From NCBI GenBank assembly GCA_937975705.1, contig CALJTX010000043.1, positions 1 through 45,378 of the forward strand: a DNA stretch of 45,378 nucleotides, in the 5' to 3' direction. The stretch comes from an uncultured Flavobacteriia bacterium (lineage in GTDB: Bacteria; Bacteroidota; Bacteroidia; Flavobacteriales_D; Crocinitomicaceae). How positions within the stretch are numbered: position 1 is the first letter of the stretch; every line of letters begins with the position of its first letter. Shown here piece after piece: positions 14,987 through 23,938 of the stretch. The notes beneath the pieces are model-generated. The model saw nothing but the letters and a program-made list of their open reading frames with translations. It did not search any database and was not told the origin of the DNA. The translations under genes and the position numbers were made by a program.

Positions 14987-17900
14987 TCAGTTCAACTTGA
15001 ATTGGATATCGAGCTTGGCCAGCTCTTTAAATAACTGGCTTGAGGGCTGCACTTTTATGCTGCGCGAAGGCAATGAAACTTCAATGCCATCTAGTGGGTC
15101 AAATACCGTAAAGTGCAATTGACAGGTGCCTGGATTGGCTTCAAAGAGCTCATGGAGTTGGTCAATAACCAGCTGATCAAGTTGTTTGGCAGAAAAACGC
15201 AACTTGAGCATTTTGGCGCGTTTGTCTCGGAGTTCTTGCAACAATTCGATGTGGTGCACAACAAATTCAGGATATTGTCTGAAACGGGGCACTTCTATGC
15301 GCCCTTTAATGGCTACAAAAGTACCGGGCTCCATAAAATGCTTGAACTTGAGGTAAGACTCATTGAATAAATTGAGCTTGAAGGCATCTTGGTAATCTTC
15401 GATAATGAGCGAACCAAAAGCATCTCCACGTTTGGTGATGCGGTGTTCGGCCGTGGTAATAATTGCGGCGAGCAAAAGGTCTCTGCCTAAATAAGCTGCA
15501 GGATCATTGAGCATGGCAACTGTCCCCGTACAAAAGGAATTGATTTCTACTTTGTAGTCGTCTAGTGGATGACCTGAAATGAAGATGCCCACCACTTCTT
15601 TCTCACGGTTGAGTTTGTAAATGGCTGGCCATTCGTCGGCGCGCGGAATTGTTGGCGCCGGCATGGTGGTACCCGTGGCCTCGCCAAACATGCTGTGCTG
15701 CGAAGACTGCGCTTGTTCTTGTACACTAGCACCGTAGCGCATGGCTGCATCTAAAAAGGTTCGGCCGTTGGCATCCGCCACCATATACTGAGCTCTGTGT
15801 ACATCTTTGAAAGAATCAAAACCGCCCGCATATACCAAACTTTCAAAGGCGCGTTTGTTGCAAAGACGTAAATTGATGCGTTTGGTGAGATCAAAAATAG
15901 AGGCAAACGGTCCGTTTTGACGCTCAGTCAAAATGGCATCAACGGGGCCACTGCCCATGCCGCGAATAGCGCCCAGGCCAAAGCGAATTGCACCTGCTGC
16001 ATTGACAGAAAACGTAAAGCCAGATTCGTTGATGTCAGGGCCCAATACTTCAATACCCATGCGGCGACATTCTTCCATAAAGAAAGACACTTGTTTGATA
16101 TCAGACATGTTGTTGCTGAGCACAGACGCCATGTATTCTGCTGGATAGTTCGCCTTGAGGTAGGCCGTTTGATACGCCACCCATGCATAGCAGGTGGAGT
16201 GCGATTTATTGAACGCATAAGAGGCAAAAGCTTCCCAGTCTTTCCAGACTTTTTCTAGCGTTGGGGCGGGGTGTCCTTTTGCCGAGGCCCTTTCAATGAA
16301 AGTTGGCTTCATTTTATCGAGTACCTTGCGGTCTTTTTTACCCATGGCTTTGCGCAGGGTGTCGGCCTCACCTTTGGTGAAATCGGCTAACTTTTGAGAC
16401 AAGAGCATGACCTGTTCTTGATAAACGGTAATGCCGTAGGTTTCTTTGAGATAACCTTCGCAGTCGGGTAAATCATAAACAATAGGTTCATCGCCGTGCT
16501 TGCGCTTACAATAAGAAGGGATGTATTCCATTGGCCCTGGTCTGTAAAGGGCGTTCATGGCAATGAGGTCGGCAAAAACAGTGGGCTTGAGTTCCTTGAG
16601 GTGTTTTTGCATCCCGGGAGATTCGTATTGGAAAATACCAACGGTGTCGCCGCGCTGAAACAATGCGTAGGTAGCTTCGTCGTCTATTGGAAATGCGTCG
16701 GGGTCGAGTTCAATGCCACGGTTTTCTCTGACCAAACGCACAGCGTCTTTGATGAGGGTAAGTGTTTTGAGCCCAAGGAAGTCCATTTTGAGCAAACCTG
16801 CAGATTCTGCAACGGAGTTGTCGTATTGGGTACAAACCATCTCGGAATCTTTGGCAGTGGCAACCGGTACAAAATTGGTGAGGTCGTCTGGGGTAATAAT
16901 GACGCCACAGGCATGGATACCGGTATTGCGCACAGACCCTTCGATTTCCATGGCTTTTTGTAAAACCTGCGCTTGGAGGTCGGTACCTTGATAAATACGG
17001 CGGAGTTCTTTGGCATTCGCCACTGCTTCTTGGTTGCGCAATTTGTCGATGAGCTCTGGCTCTGGAATCGTGAAGAGTTTGCGCAAAGAAAGATCCGGTA
17101 TGAGTTTGGCCAAGCGATCTGCTTCGGGAAGCGGAAGGTTCATGACACGAGCGGTGTCGCGGATAGCAGACTTAGCGGCCATGGTGCCATACGTGATGAT
17201 TTGGGCAACTTGCTTGGCGCCGTATTTATTGATAACGTAGTCGATGACGCGGCCGCGGCCTTCGTCGTCGAAGTCGATATCGATATCGGGCATCGAGACG
17301 CGGTCCGGATTGAGGAAGCGCTCAAAGAGGAGGTCGTATTTGATGGGGTCGACGTTGGTGATACCAATGCAATAGGCCACGGCAGAACCTGCCGCCGAGC
17401 CCCGACCTGGCCCTACCGAAACGCCCATTTGGCGAGCCGCATTACAGAAATCTTGAACAATTAGGAAGTAACCAGGGTAGCCTGTTTTCTCGATGGTGGC
17501 CAATTCAAAATCGATGCGCTCGGTAATTTCGGGTGTGAGTTCGGTGTAGCGTTTTTTGGCGCCTTCATAGGTGAGGTAGCGCAAAAATGCGTTTTCTCCG
17601 CGCTTGCCGCCATCGATTGCATCTTGGGCATCGATGAACTCAGTGGGGATATCAAACGCCGGTAGCAAGACCTCGCGGGCCAAACCATAGTGTTCGCATT
17701 TTTCAATAATTTCAGCCACATTCGTGATGGACTCAGGTAAGTCGGCAAAAAGCGCGAGCATTTCTTCGGTGCTGCGCATGTAGTAGGAGTCGTTTTCGAG
17801 GCCATAGCGGAACCCTCGGCCGCGGCCTTTTGGCGTCTCAACCAATTCGCCGTCTTTAACGCAGAGCAAGACGTCGTGGGCCATGGCATCTTTTTGCTCA

Positions 17901-19339
17901 ACGTAGTACGTATTGTTGGTGGCGACCAACTTGATTTGGTGTTGTGCTGCTAAAGAAACGAGCATTGGATTGAGCCGCTCTTCTACTTCTAGATTGTGAC
18001 GGCCAATTTCGATATAGAAGTCTTCGCCGAACTGTGCTTTCCACCAAAGTAGGGCTTCTTCTGCTTGACGCTCCCCAACATTGAGCAACAGATTTGGGAT
18101 TTCTCCGTATAAGTTGCCGCTCAACACAATGAGGTCTTCTTTGTATTGCAACAACACTTCTTTGTCTATTCTAGGTACGTAATACATCCCTTGGGTGTAG
18201 GCAATAGAAGCCAGCTTGATCAGTTGCTGATAGCCGTTTTTATTTTTGGCCAAGCAAACGATTTGGTAACCGTTGTCTTTGACAGATTTATCTTGGTGAT
18301 TGCGACACACATTGAATTCGCAACCAATGATGGGCAAGATCTCTTGCCCGTCGAAAGGCTCACCCTTTTCTTGCGCTTCGGCCCTTGCGGCTGCAATTTT
18401 GGCGTTGTGGGCAGCAGCTAATTTTTCAAATTGAAAAGCGGCCATCATGTTGCCGGTATCGGTAAGCGCTACCGCTGGCTGCTTTAATGCCACAGCCTTC
18501 GCGATAAGCGCACTTACCTCAGCGGTAGATTGCAAGATGGAATATTGCGTGTGATTGTGCAGGTGGGCAAAAACGACATTTTCATTGGCAAGCTGCACAC
18601 TTGGCTTTGGAGTAGCAGGCGCTTGTGTGGGGCGCTTGGCATCGCGTAGTTTTTGACTTTCGGCCTTTAGGTTGACGTGCTGCAACCCAATTTTTTGGAT
18701 TGGCGCAGGATTGAGCGTTCGAAAAGACTCAAAATAGCCGGGTTCTTGTAAGATTTCTTCTAAGGTGTAGTGTTCTTTGCGCAAGAGCTCCAAAAAACAA
18801 CGCGTGGTAGACTCGACGTCGGCGGTGGCGTTGTGGGCCTCGTTGAACGCTTCGCCAAAAAGGTGCTGGTGCAGCTCTGTAAGTGTGGGCAATTTGAATT
18901 TGCCTCCACGACCACCCGGTATTTGACACAATTGGGCGCTGTTTTCGGTACAGGTATCGAGCACGGGCAGCGTAAGCGGTGTTGCTTGACCCATGCGCAG
19001 GTATTCTGCGCCCATGACGTTGAGGTCAAAGCGCAGGTTGTGACCAACCATGAATTTCGCCCGCGCGAGGTCTTTGTTGAAGAGCGCCAATACGTCGGCG
19101 AGGCTTTCACCGACAGCTTGTGCTAATTCGGTGGAAATGCCATGTACGCGCTCGGACTCAAATGGGATATTGAAACCATCTGGACGAATGATGAAGTCTT
19201 GTTGTGAAACGAGCTCACCGGATTCGTCGTGGAGTTGCCAAGCGAGCTGCACTACGCGCGGCCAGTTGTCTAGGTCGGTAATGGGTGCGTTAAAATTGCG
19301 CGGAAGGCCGGTGGTTTCGGTATCGAATATGAGGTACAT
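14987..19339 (-). CDS. dnaE: DNA polymerase III alpha subunit with fused N-terminal 3'-5' exonuclease
   Basis: A 1450-residue replicative polymerase, about 280 residues longer than E. coli DnaE because of a DnaQ-like domain at the N-terminus. That domain has all its catalytic motifs: Exo I DTETTG (D6, E8), Exo II VGHNLRFDLN (about residue 103) and Exo III HNATADVES (about 167-173). The PHP domain starts near residue 255 (HLHNHTQYSIL) and includes IIGCEFNV. The polymerase centre is PDIDIDFDDEGRGR near 685-698. A tandem helix-hairpin-helix region and an OB domain (RDLLLAAIITTAEHR, about residue 1285 on) follow. Proofreading and synthesis are thus on one chain, a layout seen in other Flavobacteriia. 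Confidence 0.96.
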   Translation of the reverse strand: MYLIFDTETTGLPRNFNAPITDLDNWPRVVQLAWQLHDESGELVSQQDFIIRPDGFNIPFESERVHGISTELAQAVGESLADVLALFNKDLARAKFMVGHNLRFDLNVMGAEYLRMGQATPLTLPVLDTCTENSAQLCQIPGGRGGKFKLPTLTELHQHLFGEAFNEAHNATADVESTTRCFLELLRKEHYTLEEILQEPGYFESFRTLNPAPIQKIGLQHVNLKAESQKLRDAKRPTQAPATPKPSVQLANENVVFAHLHNHTQYSILQSTAEVSALIAKAVALKQPAVALTDTGNMMAAFQFEKLAAAHNAKIAAARAEAQEKGEPFDGQEILPIIGCEFNVCRNHQDKSVKDNGYQIVCLAKNKNGYQQLIKLASIAYTQGMYYVPRIDKEVLLQYKEDLIVLSGNLYGEIPNLLLNVGERQAEEALLWWKAQFGEDFYIEIGRHNLEVEERLNPMLVSLAAQHQIKLVATNNTYYVEQKDAMAHDVLLCVKDGELVETPKGRGRGFRYGLENDSYYMRSTEEMLALFADLPESITNVAEIIEKCEHYGLAREVLLPAFDIPTEFIDAQDAIDGGKRGENAFLRYLTYEGAKKRYTELTPEITERIDFELATIEKTGYPGYFLIVQDFCNAARQMGVSVGPGRGSAAGSAVAYCIGITNVDPIKYDLLFERFLNPDRVSMPDIDIDFDDEGRGRVIDYVINKYGAKQVAQIITYGTMAAKSAIRDTARVMNLPLPEADRLAKLIPDLSLRKLFTIPEPELIDKLRNQEAVANAKELRRIYQGTDLQAQVLQKAMEIEGSVRNTGIHACGVIITPDDLTNFVPVATAKDSEMVCTQYDNSVAESAGLLKMDFLGLKTLTLIKDAVRLVRENRGIELDPDAFPIDDEATYALFQRGDTVGIFQYESPGMQKHLKELKPTVFADLIAMNALYRPGPMEYIPSYCKRKHGDEPIVYDLPDCEGYLKETYGITVYQEQVMLLSQKLADFTKGEADTLRKAMGKKDRKVLDKMKPTFIERASAKGHPAPTLEKVWKDWEAFASYAFNKSHSTCYAWVAYQTAYLKANYPAEYMASVLSNNMSDIKQVSFFMEECRRMGIEVLGPDINESGFTFSVNAAGAIRFGLGAIRGMGSGPVDAILTERQNGPFASIFDLTKRINLRLCNKRAFESLVYAGGFDSFKDVHRAQYMVADANGRTFLDAAMRYGASVQEQAQSSQHSMFGEATGTTMPAPTIPRADEWPAIYKLNREKEVVGIFISGHPLDDYKVEINSFCTGTVAMLNDPAAYLGRDLLLAAIITTAEHRITKRGDAFGSLIIEDYQDAFKLNLFNESYLKFKHFMEPGTFVAIKGRIEVPRFRQYPEFVVHHIELLQELRDKRAKMLKLRFSAKQLDQLVIDQLHELFEANPGTCQLHFTVFDPLDGIEVSLPSRSIKVQPSSQLFKELAKLDIQFKLN

Positions 19340-19425
19340 GACAGCAGTAAAAAGGGAACTTTAAATTTAGGGATTTCTACTGCGCGGCCCGGCAATTGTT
19401 GAAAACTATTCTTGATCGTTTTTAC

Positions 19426-19433
19426 TACATTTG
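19426..19433 (+). promoter_or_regulatory. -7 box for the secreted unknown
   Basis: TACATTTG matches TAnnTTTG, 14 bases before the ATG at 19448. Candidate TTG triplets stand at 11 and 24 bases upstream, so the -33 element is uncertain. Confidence 0.45.
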
Positions 19434-19447
19434 CTTTAAATTGACCG

Positions 19448-20125
19448 ATGCGCCCAAGCCTTCTCTTCGCGCTTTTATTTTTGCCAATGCTTGGCTTTAC
19501 GCAATTCAAAGAATCAGCCTATCATTGCAGAAGAGACTCCGTGATTTCACAAACGAAATATGGCAGTGTGTATATCACCCAAGACCACAACTGCCCTATT
19601 TATTCTTGGATTTGTCCTGATCCAAAAGACTGGATGAATCACTATGATATTGCAGCAAATTTTCCGGAATTGGCCCACTTCTTGAACCCGCAACAAAACT
19701 TAGGGACATTTCCACGCTATTGGAATAATTTAAACGCCTATCACGGGCAATATTATGTCTATGGGCCAAGCGACTGGATGGCAAATCGCCCAGTATACAT
19801 TTCGGATTCATTCCTGGTAGAAATCGCTTCCGATATCACTTACTTTCGGATCATAAAGCAAGAGCTTATCGATGCTACAGAACTCTTGCTGACATTAGAT
19901 TTATATGGGGAGGAAGCATTTTTACGCATACGGCTCTTGTCATTTCCTCAAGGCGCAGCACTTTGGGAATACACTATAAAAAATGAAAGCTGGTCTAAAC
20001 TAATGGTGGCCAGGGACCACGTAAGAACCTACGACCTCATCAACAATGACTGCGTAGATCAAAAGTGTTTTCAAGAATTTCAATTTGATGTAATTGACCT
20101 GAGCCGCATAAAGATGAAAGACTAA
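19448..20125 (+). CDS. Exported protein of unknown function
   Basis: A 225-residue protein that I do not recognise. Residues 1-18 look like a signal peptide (MRPSLLFALLFLPMLGFT). The mature part has five cysteines (27, 49, 56, 202 and 207). Four of these could pair as two disulfides, which suits an exported protein. It is rich in Trp and Tyr in the first half (IYSWICPDPKDWMNHYD, FPRYWNNLNAYHGQYYVYG) and ends with a mixed alpha/beta-looking segment. No known catalytic motif is visible. It is a single gene, divergent from dnaE and convergent with the aminotransferase gene, overlapping it by 4 bases. Confidence 0.7.
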   Translation: MRPSLLFALLFLPMLGFTQFKESAYHCRRDSVISQTKYGSVYITQDHNCPIYSWICPDPKDWMNHYDIAANFPELAHFLNPQQNLGTFPRYWNNLNAYHGQYYVYGPSDWMANRPVYISDSFLVEIASDITYFRIIKQELIDATELLLTLDLYGEEAFLRIRLLSFPQGAALWEYTIKNESWSKLMVARDHVRTYDLINNDCVDQKCFQEFQFDVIDLSRIKMKD

Positions 20126-20976
20126 AGGCTGGTTTGTCTTTCCCAGTAATCATTTAAAAGAACCACCAATTTGCGTGAAATATTGTTCTGGTAACGCTTG
20201 GTGCGGTAACCACCTACCCAATTGATGCCTCGGATGGCGTTGGTGAGAAAGATTTCGTCGGCGGCAAGCAAATGCTGAGGCAAAATGGCACTCTCGTAGA
20301 CTTTGATCCCGTTGGCCAAAGCCAAATTGATGACTTGCATGCGCATGGTGCCGGCCAAACAGCCTTCTTCGAGACTCGGCGTGTAGAGCACACCGTTGCT
20401 GATGATAAAACAATTGCAAGACGATGTTTCGAGTATTTGACCGCGGTAATCTGTTAAAAACACATCATCTAAACCTTTTGATTTGGCATGTAAAGCAGCC
20501 ATAACGTAAGGCAGACCCATTTTGGTTTTGAAATTTGACAACAGGTTTTTTTGCAGTTTGATTTCTTGATAGATATCGAGCTCTAAGCCGCGGGCATTGA
20601 GTTCAAAATGATTGACCTCATAGGGCGACACCTCGATGTAGTAAGTAGCTTCATTGGCATCTGGCAAATATGCACCGCCACTGATTCTATCCAAAGACAA
20701 ACGACACCTGCCGCCTTCATTGATACCCGATTGCTGACACAACTCAATAATTTTTGCCTCAAAAAACGATGTTGTGTAACTTGCCGAAGGGCGCATGTGT
20801 ATAGCGCGCGCACCAGCTAATAAGCGTAAAATATGATTTTCTAGATTGAGCGGACGACCGTTGATGATGCGAATGCTCTCAAAGACGCCATCGCCGTATA
20901 AATGTGCGCGGTTGCCTGAGGAGATGGTTGGTGCATCTGCCGCTAATATGGTACCGTTGTTGTTAACGTAGCGCAT
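20122..20976 (-). CDS. Aminotransferase class IV (PLP), possibly aminodeoxychorismate lyase
   Basis: A 284-residue fold-type IV PLP enzyme. The N-terminal GDGVFESIRIINGRP segment is typical of the class. The PLP-binding Lys is K150 in LSNFKTKMGLPYVMA. The loop FLTDYRGQILETSSCNCFI and the phosphate-binding segment LEEGCLAGTMRMQVI follow. Class IV covers branched-chain aminotransferase, D-amino acid aminotransferase and 4-amino-4-deoxychorismate lyase (PabC). The length and missing BCAT-specific insertions favour a PabC-like enzyme in folate synthesis, but the sequence alone does not settle it. Rhomboid is 14 bases upstream on the same strand. Confidence 0.85.
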   Translation of the reverse strand: MRYVNNNGTILAADAPTISSGNRAHLYGDGVFESIRIINGRPLNLENHILRLLAGARAIHMRPSASYTTSFFEAKIIELCQQSGINEGGRCRLSLDRISGGAYLPDANEATYYIEVSPYEVNHFELNARGLELDIYQEIKLQKNLLSNFKTKMGLPYVMAALHAKSKGLDDVFLTDYRGQILETSSCNCFIISNGVLYTPSLEEGCLAGTMRMQVINLALANGIKVYESAILPQHLLAADEIFLTNAIRGINWVGGYRTKRYQNNISRKLVVLLNDYWERQTSL

Positions 20977-20990
20977 GGATTGCTATACTT

Positions 20991-21596
20991 CTAGTGAAAC
21001 AAAGATGCAAAAAATTGTGCATAGCCCGGTAAAAAAATAAAAACGAATAAGAGACCCGCGAGTGCCCCTGATATGTGTGCGTCGTGGGCAATTCCGGTAT
21101 TGCCTTTTCTAAATGCATAATATTCGATGAGTAAATAAATGGGGCCAAAAATATAAGCTGGAATTGGAATCGGAATAAACATGAGCAGCAGCCCTTGCGT
21201 TGGATGTGCGGCAATGAAAGCAAAAAGCACGGCAGTTACCGCTCCTGAAGCACCTAAACTGCGGTAATGTGGTTGGTCTTGGTGCTTGTAAAAAGAATAA
21301 AGTGTTGCAAAAAGACCGCCCATTAAGTAGAGCATCGCAAAATAATAAGTGCCTTTGAGTACGCCAAAAATAAGGCTGTATTCAGTAGCTAAAAAACCGC
21401 CGATAAACCACAACGTGAGCATATTGAACAACAAATGCGACCAATCGAGGTGCACAAACATGTGCGTAAAAAACCTGTACCACTCCGCATTGTGTTTACT
21501 GCGGTAAGGGATAAAAAGCATGCGCTCTAAAAAAGCCTGATTTTGAAATCCTTGCCAAGAAAGGAATGCTGTAAGTATAATCAGAAAAATTACCAT
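20991..21596 (-). CDS. Rhomboid-family intramembrane serine protease
   Basis: A 201-residue membrane protein with about six transmembrane segments, the minimal bacterial rhomboid layout. The catalytic dyad is S117 (LGASGAV) in the fourth segment and H174 (AHDAHISGALAG) in the sixth. H54 and N58 (SHLLFNM) form the conserved HxxxN oxyanion site in the second. Such proteases cut single-pass membrane proteins within the bilayer. The substrate is unknown. It is divergent from the L,D-transpeptidase gene and probably shares a transcript with the aminotransferase. Confidence 0.92.
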   Translation of the reverse strand: MVIFLIILTAFLSWQGFQNQAFLERMLFIPYRSKHNAEWYRFFTHMFVHLDWSHLLFNMLTLWFIGGFLATEYSLIFGVLKGTYYFAMLYLMGGLFATLYSFYKHQDQPHYRSLGASGAVTAVLFAFIAAHPTQGLLLMFIPIPIPAYIFGPIYLLIEYYAFRKGNTGIAHDAHISGALAGLLFVFIFLPGYAQFFASLFH

Positions 21597-21645
21597 TGTA
21601 AATGCAAAGTTTTAACTACTTTCAACGAAATTAAGCATTATTAAT

Positions 21646-23235
21646 ATGAAGTGCACCCTACAAATTACCTCCGTGCTACTCGTATCGTTCTTCTTGCTTT
21701 CTGCTTGTCATGAGCCCAACCCTACAATTGCCCAAAAAGATTTTCTCTTTGACCGAAAATTACCCGATGCAGCCAAAATCAAACGGCTCCTCACCGATGG
21801 GCACCCAGAGCTCCCGCTAGACAAAACACAGCGCCAACAGCTGTATACTTATTATCGACAATTTGACTTTAGATCGGTTTACACCAGCAATGCCATTGGC
21901 CAAACCATTCAAAAACATTGGCTCAAAACCATTTCAAAACACGACCATTTTGGCCTCCCGAGCGCAAGAATGATTTCACTTGACAAAAAACCAAAACTGA
22001 TCAAAGAACTGCTGCTCAATTACCAAATTGGCTCCATGGTTCATGACCTCGATAGCGGCCTGATTGATTTCAATAAACAAGCATTCAAGGTCAAGACATG
22101 GAAAAACTTCCCGACTGCCTGGCTTACAAAACCACAAAATACAGATTCACTTTTGCTGCGCTGCGGGCCTACAGACACCAACTACCGTTACCTGGCCCAA
22201 CACTTGTATCACTTTGCTGATTCAGCCAAACTAGATACCATTTCTTACAAACTCACCACAGAAAAAGAAAATAAAACCTTAGCTTGGCAACAACTCCAAA
22301 TGGCGCTCATTGGGTTGGGTTATTGTACTGAAAAAACGGATAGTTTAGGCTTTCGAGCTGCGTTAAAGGTGTATCAAAAAAATCAGGGGCTGAATGCAGA
22401 TGGCCGCATAGGTTCAGCCACTGTTTTGGCATTTGCAGCATCGAAAAAAGATCAACTCTACCACGCGCAAATTTCACTAGACCGACTCAGACAAGCCGCA
22501 AAAAGACCAACAACATTCGTCCAAATCAATCTGCCTTCTTTTGAATTGACATATATTGCCGACGACACGCTCAGAGCAATACACCGCATCATCATTGGCA
22601 AATTAGACCACCCCACCCCCGAATTGGTTTCAAAAATTTATCAAATTGTGAGCTTGCCCTATTGGCGCGTCCCGAGTTCTATCGCTAAAAAAGAAATATT
22701 GCCTGCCCTCAAACGCAACGCGGGCTACCTCGAGAAGGAACATATGCGCATTTACGGTGCCGGTAAAAAAGAAATTGATCCGCGAACAGTCAAATGGAAG
22801 AAAATCAAAGACAATACCTTTCCTTATCAAATAGAACAAGATCCGGGGCCATGGAATAGTTTAGGCCTGATCAAATTTGAATTTGCCAATCATTTCTCCG
22901 TCTATGTTCACGACACCCCCAGCAGAGGTCTGTTTGGGCAAAATTTCAGAAGCTTCTCGCACGGCTGCATGCGCGCACAAGATCCAATTGAACTCGGCAA
23001 ACTCTTCCTAACGCACGATAAAAAAGGAGACCAAACCAATAAAGTAAGTGCCGATTCCCTTCAGACGTTGATCGACCAAAAGATCCATCAGCGCATCCCT
23101 TTGCGACAAGCCATACCCATTTTTATTGAATACCACACCGTCACTGCCGACCAAAAGGGTTTGTATTTTCACCTCGACCTCTATCAAAAAGAACAAGCCC
23201 TTCTGGCGCTATTTCGTTCGGGAAATAATGGCTAA
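21646..23235 (+). CDS. L,D-transpeptidase lipoprotein (YcbB-like)
   Basis: A 529-residue envelope enzyme. The N-terminus is a lipoprotein signal with lipobox LSAC (Cys at about residue 21). A peptidoglycan-binding domain lies at about residues 218-265 (QMALIGLGYCTE to GRIGSATVLAF). The YkuD catalytic domain follows, with the signature SFSHGCMRAQ and nucleophile C441. The LPYWRVPSSIAKKEILPALK segment is typical of the large YcbB type. It would form 3-3 crosslinks or attach proteins to peptidoglycan from the periplasmic side. It is alone upstream of rpe, 20 bases apart. Confidence 0.93.
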   Translation: MKCTLQITSVLLVSFFLLSACHEPNPTIAQKDFLFDRKLPDAAKIKRLLTDGHPELPLDKTQRQQLYTYYRQFDFRSVYTSNAIGQTIQKHWLKTISKHDHFGLPSARMISLDKKPKLIKELLLNYQIGSMVHDLDSGLIDFNKQAFKVKTWKNFPTAWLTKPQNTDSLLLRCGPTDTNYRYLAQHLYHFADSAKLDTISYKLTTEKENKTLAWQQLQMALIGLGYCTEKTDSLGFRAALKVYQKNQGLNADGRIGSATVLAFAASKKDQLYHAQISLDRLRQAAKRPTTFVQINLPSFELTYIADDTLRAIHRIIIGKLDHPTPELVSKIYQIVSLPYWRVPSSIAKKEILPALKRNAGYLEKEHMRIYGAGKKEIDPRTVKWKKIKDNTFPYQIEQDPGPWNSLGLIKFEFANHFSVYVHDTPSRGLFGQNFRSFSHGCMRAQDPIELGKLFLTHDKKGDQTNKVSADSLQTLIDQKIHQRIPLRQAIPIFIEYHTVTADQKGLYFHLDLYQKEQALLALFRSGNNG

Positions 23236-23255
23236 TTTTACCAAAAATTTAGACC

Positions 23256-23900
23256 ATGCTCGTTTCCCCATCTGTTCTTTCCTGTGATTTCGGCAATATC
23301 CAACGCGATACCCTCATGTTGCACCATTCCGCCGCAGATTGGTTGCACATCGATGTCATGGACGGCGTATTTGTACCTAACATTTCTTTTGGTTTTCCGG
23401 TCTTGCAAGCCATCCGCAAACACACCGACAAAACGCTAGACGTGCACCTCATGATTGCCAACCCAGACGCCTACCTCGAAGATTTCAAAAAGGCCGGCGC
23501 CGACATCCTGACCGTACATTATGAAGCCTGCCCGCACCTCCACCGCACTTTAAGTCGGATTCAAGAACTCGGCATGAAAGCCGGTGTGGCACTCAATCCG
23601 CATACGCCAATCGACGTATTGAGCGAAGTAGCCCACATGCTCGACCTCGTCCTGATCATGAGTGTCAATCCAGGTTTTGGAGGCCAAAAATTTATCACCG
23701 CAGCTACCGACAAAGTAGCACGCCTGAAAGCTTTGCGCACCGCCCACAACGCTCATTTTTTAATTGAAGTAGATGGCGGCGTGAACCTAGAAACAGGCGC
23801 GCAATTAGCAGCTGCCGGAGCCGATGCTTTAGTTGCGGGTAGTTTTGTTTTTGGTGCTGCCGATCCGGTGGCTACCATTGCTGCGCTAAAAAGCTTGTAA
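23256..23900 (+). CDS. rpe: Ribulose-phosphate 3-epimerase
   Basis: A 214-residue TIM-barrel enzyme of the pentose phosphate pathway that interconverts ribulose 5-phosphate and xylulose 5-phosphate. It has LSCDFGNIQRD at strand 1, HIDVMDGVFVPNISFG with a metal-binding His-x-Asp, LDVHLMIANPD, VNPGFGGQKF and the catalytic IEVDGGVN. All key residues of the family are there, and the length is normal. It follows the L,D-transpeptidase gene after 20 bases. Confidence 0.97.
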   Translation: MLVSPSVLSCDFGNIQRDTLMLHHSAADWLHIDVMDGVFVPNISFGFPVLQAIRKHTDKTLDVHLMIANPDAYLEDFKKAGADILTVHYEACPHLHRTLSRIQELGMKAGVALNPHTPIDVLSEVAHMLDLVLIMSVNPGFGGQKFITAATDKVARLKALRTAHNAHFLIEVDGGVNLETGAQLAAAGADALVAGSFVFGAADPVATIAALKSL

Positions 23901-23938
23901 TTACGTAACCAAACAGCACATTCGACGTTAAACGCCAC

